6,722 bases of DNA, from positions 1-6,722 of the forward strand of contig JBEKCP010000345.1 of the NCBI GenBank assembly GCA_050014815.1. The letters run 5' to 3'. This document shows positions 6,060 to 6,722 of the stretch, piece after piece. The translations under genes were made by a program, and so were the position numbers. Origin of the DNA: JBEKCP01 sp050014815. GTDB lineage: Bacteria; Planctomycetota; Planctomycetia; Pirellulales; Thermoguttaceae. Below the pieces are notes generated by a model. That model was not told the DNA's origin. It did not search any database and saw only the letters and a program-made list of their open reading frames with translations. How positions within the stretch are numbered: the stretch's first letter is position 1; the number at the start of each line of letters is the position of its first letter.

Positions 6060-6722
6060 TTCCAGCCCACCTGTTCCTCCCACAGCAGCCGATTGCCGCG
6101 GAGGAACCAGACGAACAGAGTGCCCCGCTTCGCAAAGACCTCCGGCGGCAGATCGAGATTCAGCCGGTCGTCTGCCACGGCCCACGAACTCAATTCCAGG
6201 AAGACGATGTCCGCACGCTCTTCGGGCGTTTTGCCCACGGGATATGCCAGCACGGAGACCGCCCCGCGCCCCAGGGAATTCCGCCGCCCGACGATCCGGA
6301 AGGCCATCTTGTCCTTCTCGAAGGTCTCGGTCAGGCCCTCGTCGCCGGCTCGGTCGAGGCAGTGGTAGATCTTTCGCTGGAGGTCCGCCTCGGCGGCCTT
6401 CGGCGGAGAACTGCTCTTGAGATACTCGCCGACGAAGTCCAGCGGCGTGACGAACGTTCCCTCGGCCCGATCGGCCGGGACCAGTCGCACTTCGACCGAC
6501 GCGCCGGCGTGGACCTTCCAGCGGTACTCGATGGCCAACGTCTTTCGGCCGCCGCGCCCCTCGATGACCGTGACCAGCGTCGGGTGGGTCTTCAGGCTCA
6601 GCTTCCCGGTGTGCGGGGGCGGGGCGGCCGGATTCTCCGCAACGGGCGCCGCCTCGCGGGGCGGCTCTGCCGCCGACAGCCTTCCTGCAAGGACAAGGAC
6701 CGCGGCAAGACACCCGGCGAAG
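6056..6722 (-). CDS. Secreted protein of unknown function, 5' end beyond the window
   Basis: The frame is open from its TAG stop (6058-6056) through the right edge of the window, giving 221 visible codons with the start outside. The visible N-terminus reads FAGCLAAVLVLAGRLSA followed by AEPP, which is the end of a Sec signal peptide with a plausible signal peptidase I site after LSA. A Pro/Ala-rich linker follows (about residues 19-39). The rest is a mixed beta/alpha domain with patches such as VTVIEGRGGRKTLAIEYRW, FVTPLDFVGEYL and GTLFVWFLRGNRLLWEEQVGWK at the end. A TTG at 6538 could be mistaken for a start, but coding sequence clearly continues upstream of it. I do not recognise a family. 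Its likely site is the periplasm or cell surface. It is convergent with hisN. Confidence 0.75.
   Translation of the reverse strand, partial: FAGCLAAVLVLAGRLSAAEPPREAAPVAENPAAPPPHTGKLSLKTHPTLVTVIEGRGGRKTLAIEYRWKVHAGASVEVRLVPADRAEGTFVTPLDFVGEYLKSSSPPKAAEADLQRKIYHCLDRAGDEGLTETFEKDKMAFRIVGRRNSLGRGAVSVLAYPVGKTPEERADIVFLELSSWAVADDRLNLDLPPEVFAKRGTLFVWFLRGNRLLWEEQVGWK

Noticed and set aside
5169..6713. 514-codon minus-strand frame spanning hisN and the secreted-protein gene
   Set aside because: It crosses two real genes and a palindromic repeat, is Arg/Gly/Pro-rich, and has no recognisable domain.

Overview
This is a GC-rich bacterial fragment, most likely a metagenome-assembled contig from a planctomycete. 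That assignment is inference. It rests on a threonine synthase with an N-terminal zinc ribbon, a LspA carrying an extra loop, a four-helix-bundle (S23-type) gene embedded in 'AAATCCGAA'-rich repeats, and many GC-rich palindromic intergenic repeats. The first ~120 bases are G/C homopolymer runs that look like a contig-end artefact.

Layout. (1) 229-1125 (+) encodes a Tat-exported calcineurin-like metallophosphoesterase, preceded by a GC hairpin repeat. (2) Convergent to it is a minus-strand aspartate-family amino-acid unit, read thrC (3989-2478), a small four-helix-bundle gene (2431-2051), then dapB (1941-1150). The dapB reading frame has an in-frame TAG at codon 150, and thrC has no convincing ATG/GTG/TTG start next to its conserved N-terminus. 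The four-helix-bundle gene lies between two copies of an AT-richer repeat that share an exact 18-bp inverted match. (3) Divergent from thrC, a near-consensus sigma70 promoter (3980-4008) drives a plus-strand run: a TraR/DksA C4 zinc-finger regulator, lspA (signal peptidase II) and a HisN/inositol-monophosphatase-family phosphatase. The regulator and lspA are separated by a leader with competing GC hairpins. (4) A palindromic CCGCGG-rich element separates this run from a convergent minus-strand gene for a secreted protein of unknown function. That gene runs off the right edge of the window.

How the genes fit together: ThrC and DapB act on two branches of the aspartate pathway (threonine, and lysine/diaminopimelate). 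LspA processes prolipoproteins at the membrane. The HisN-like enzyme probably removes the phosphate from histidinol phosphate. The best candidate for something unusual is the 2001-2453 cassette: an S23-like gene, a family known from 23S rRNA intervening sequences, bounded by complementary ends but sitting in a protein-coding operon.
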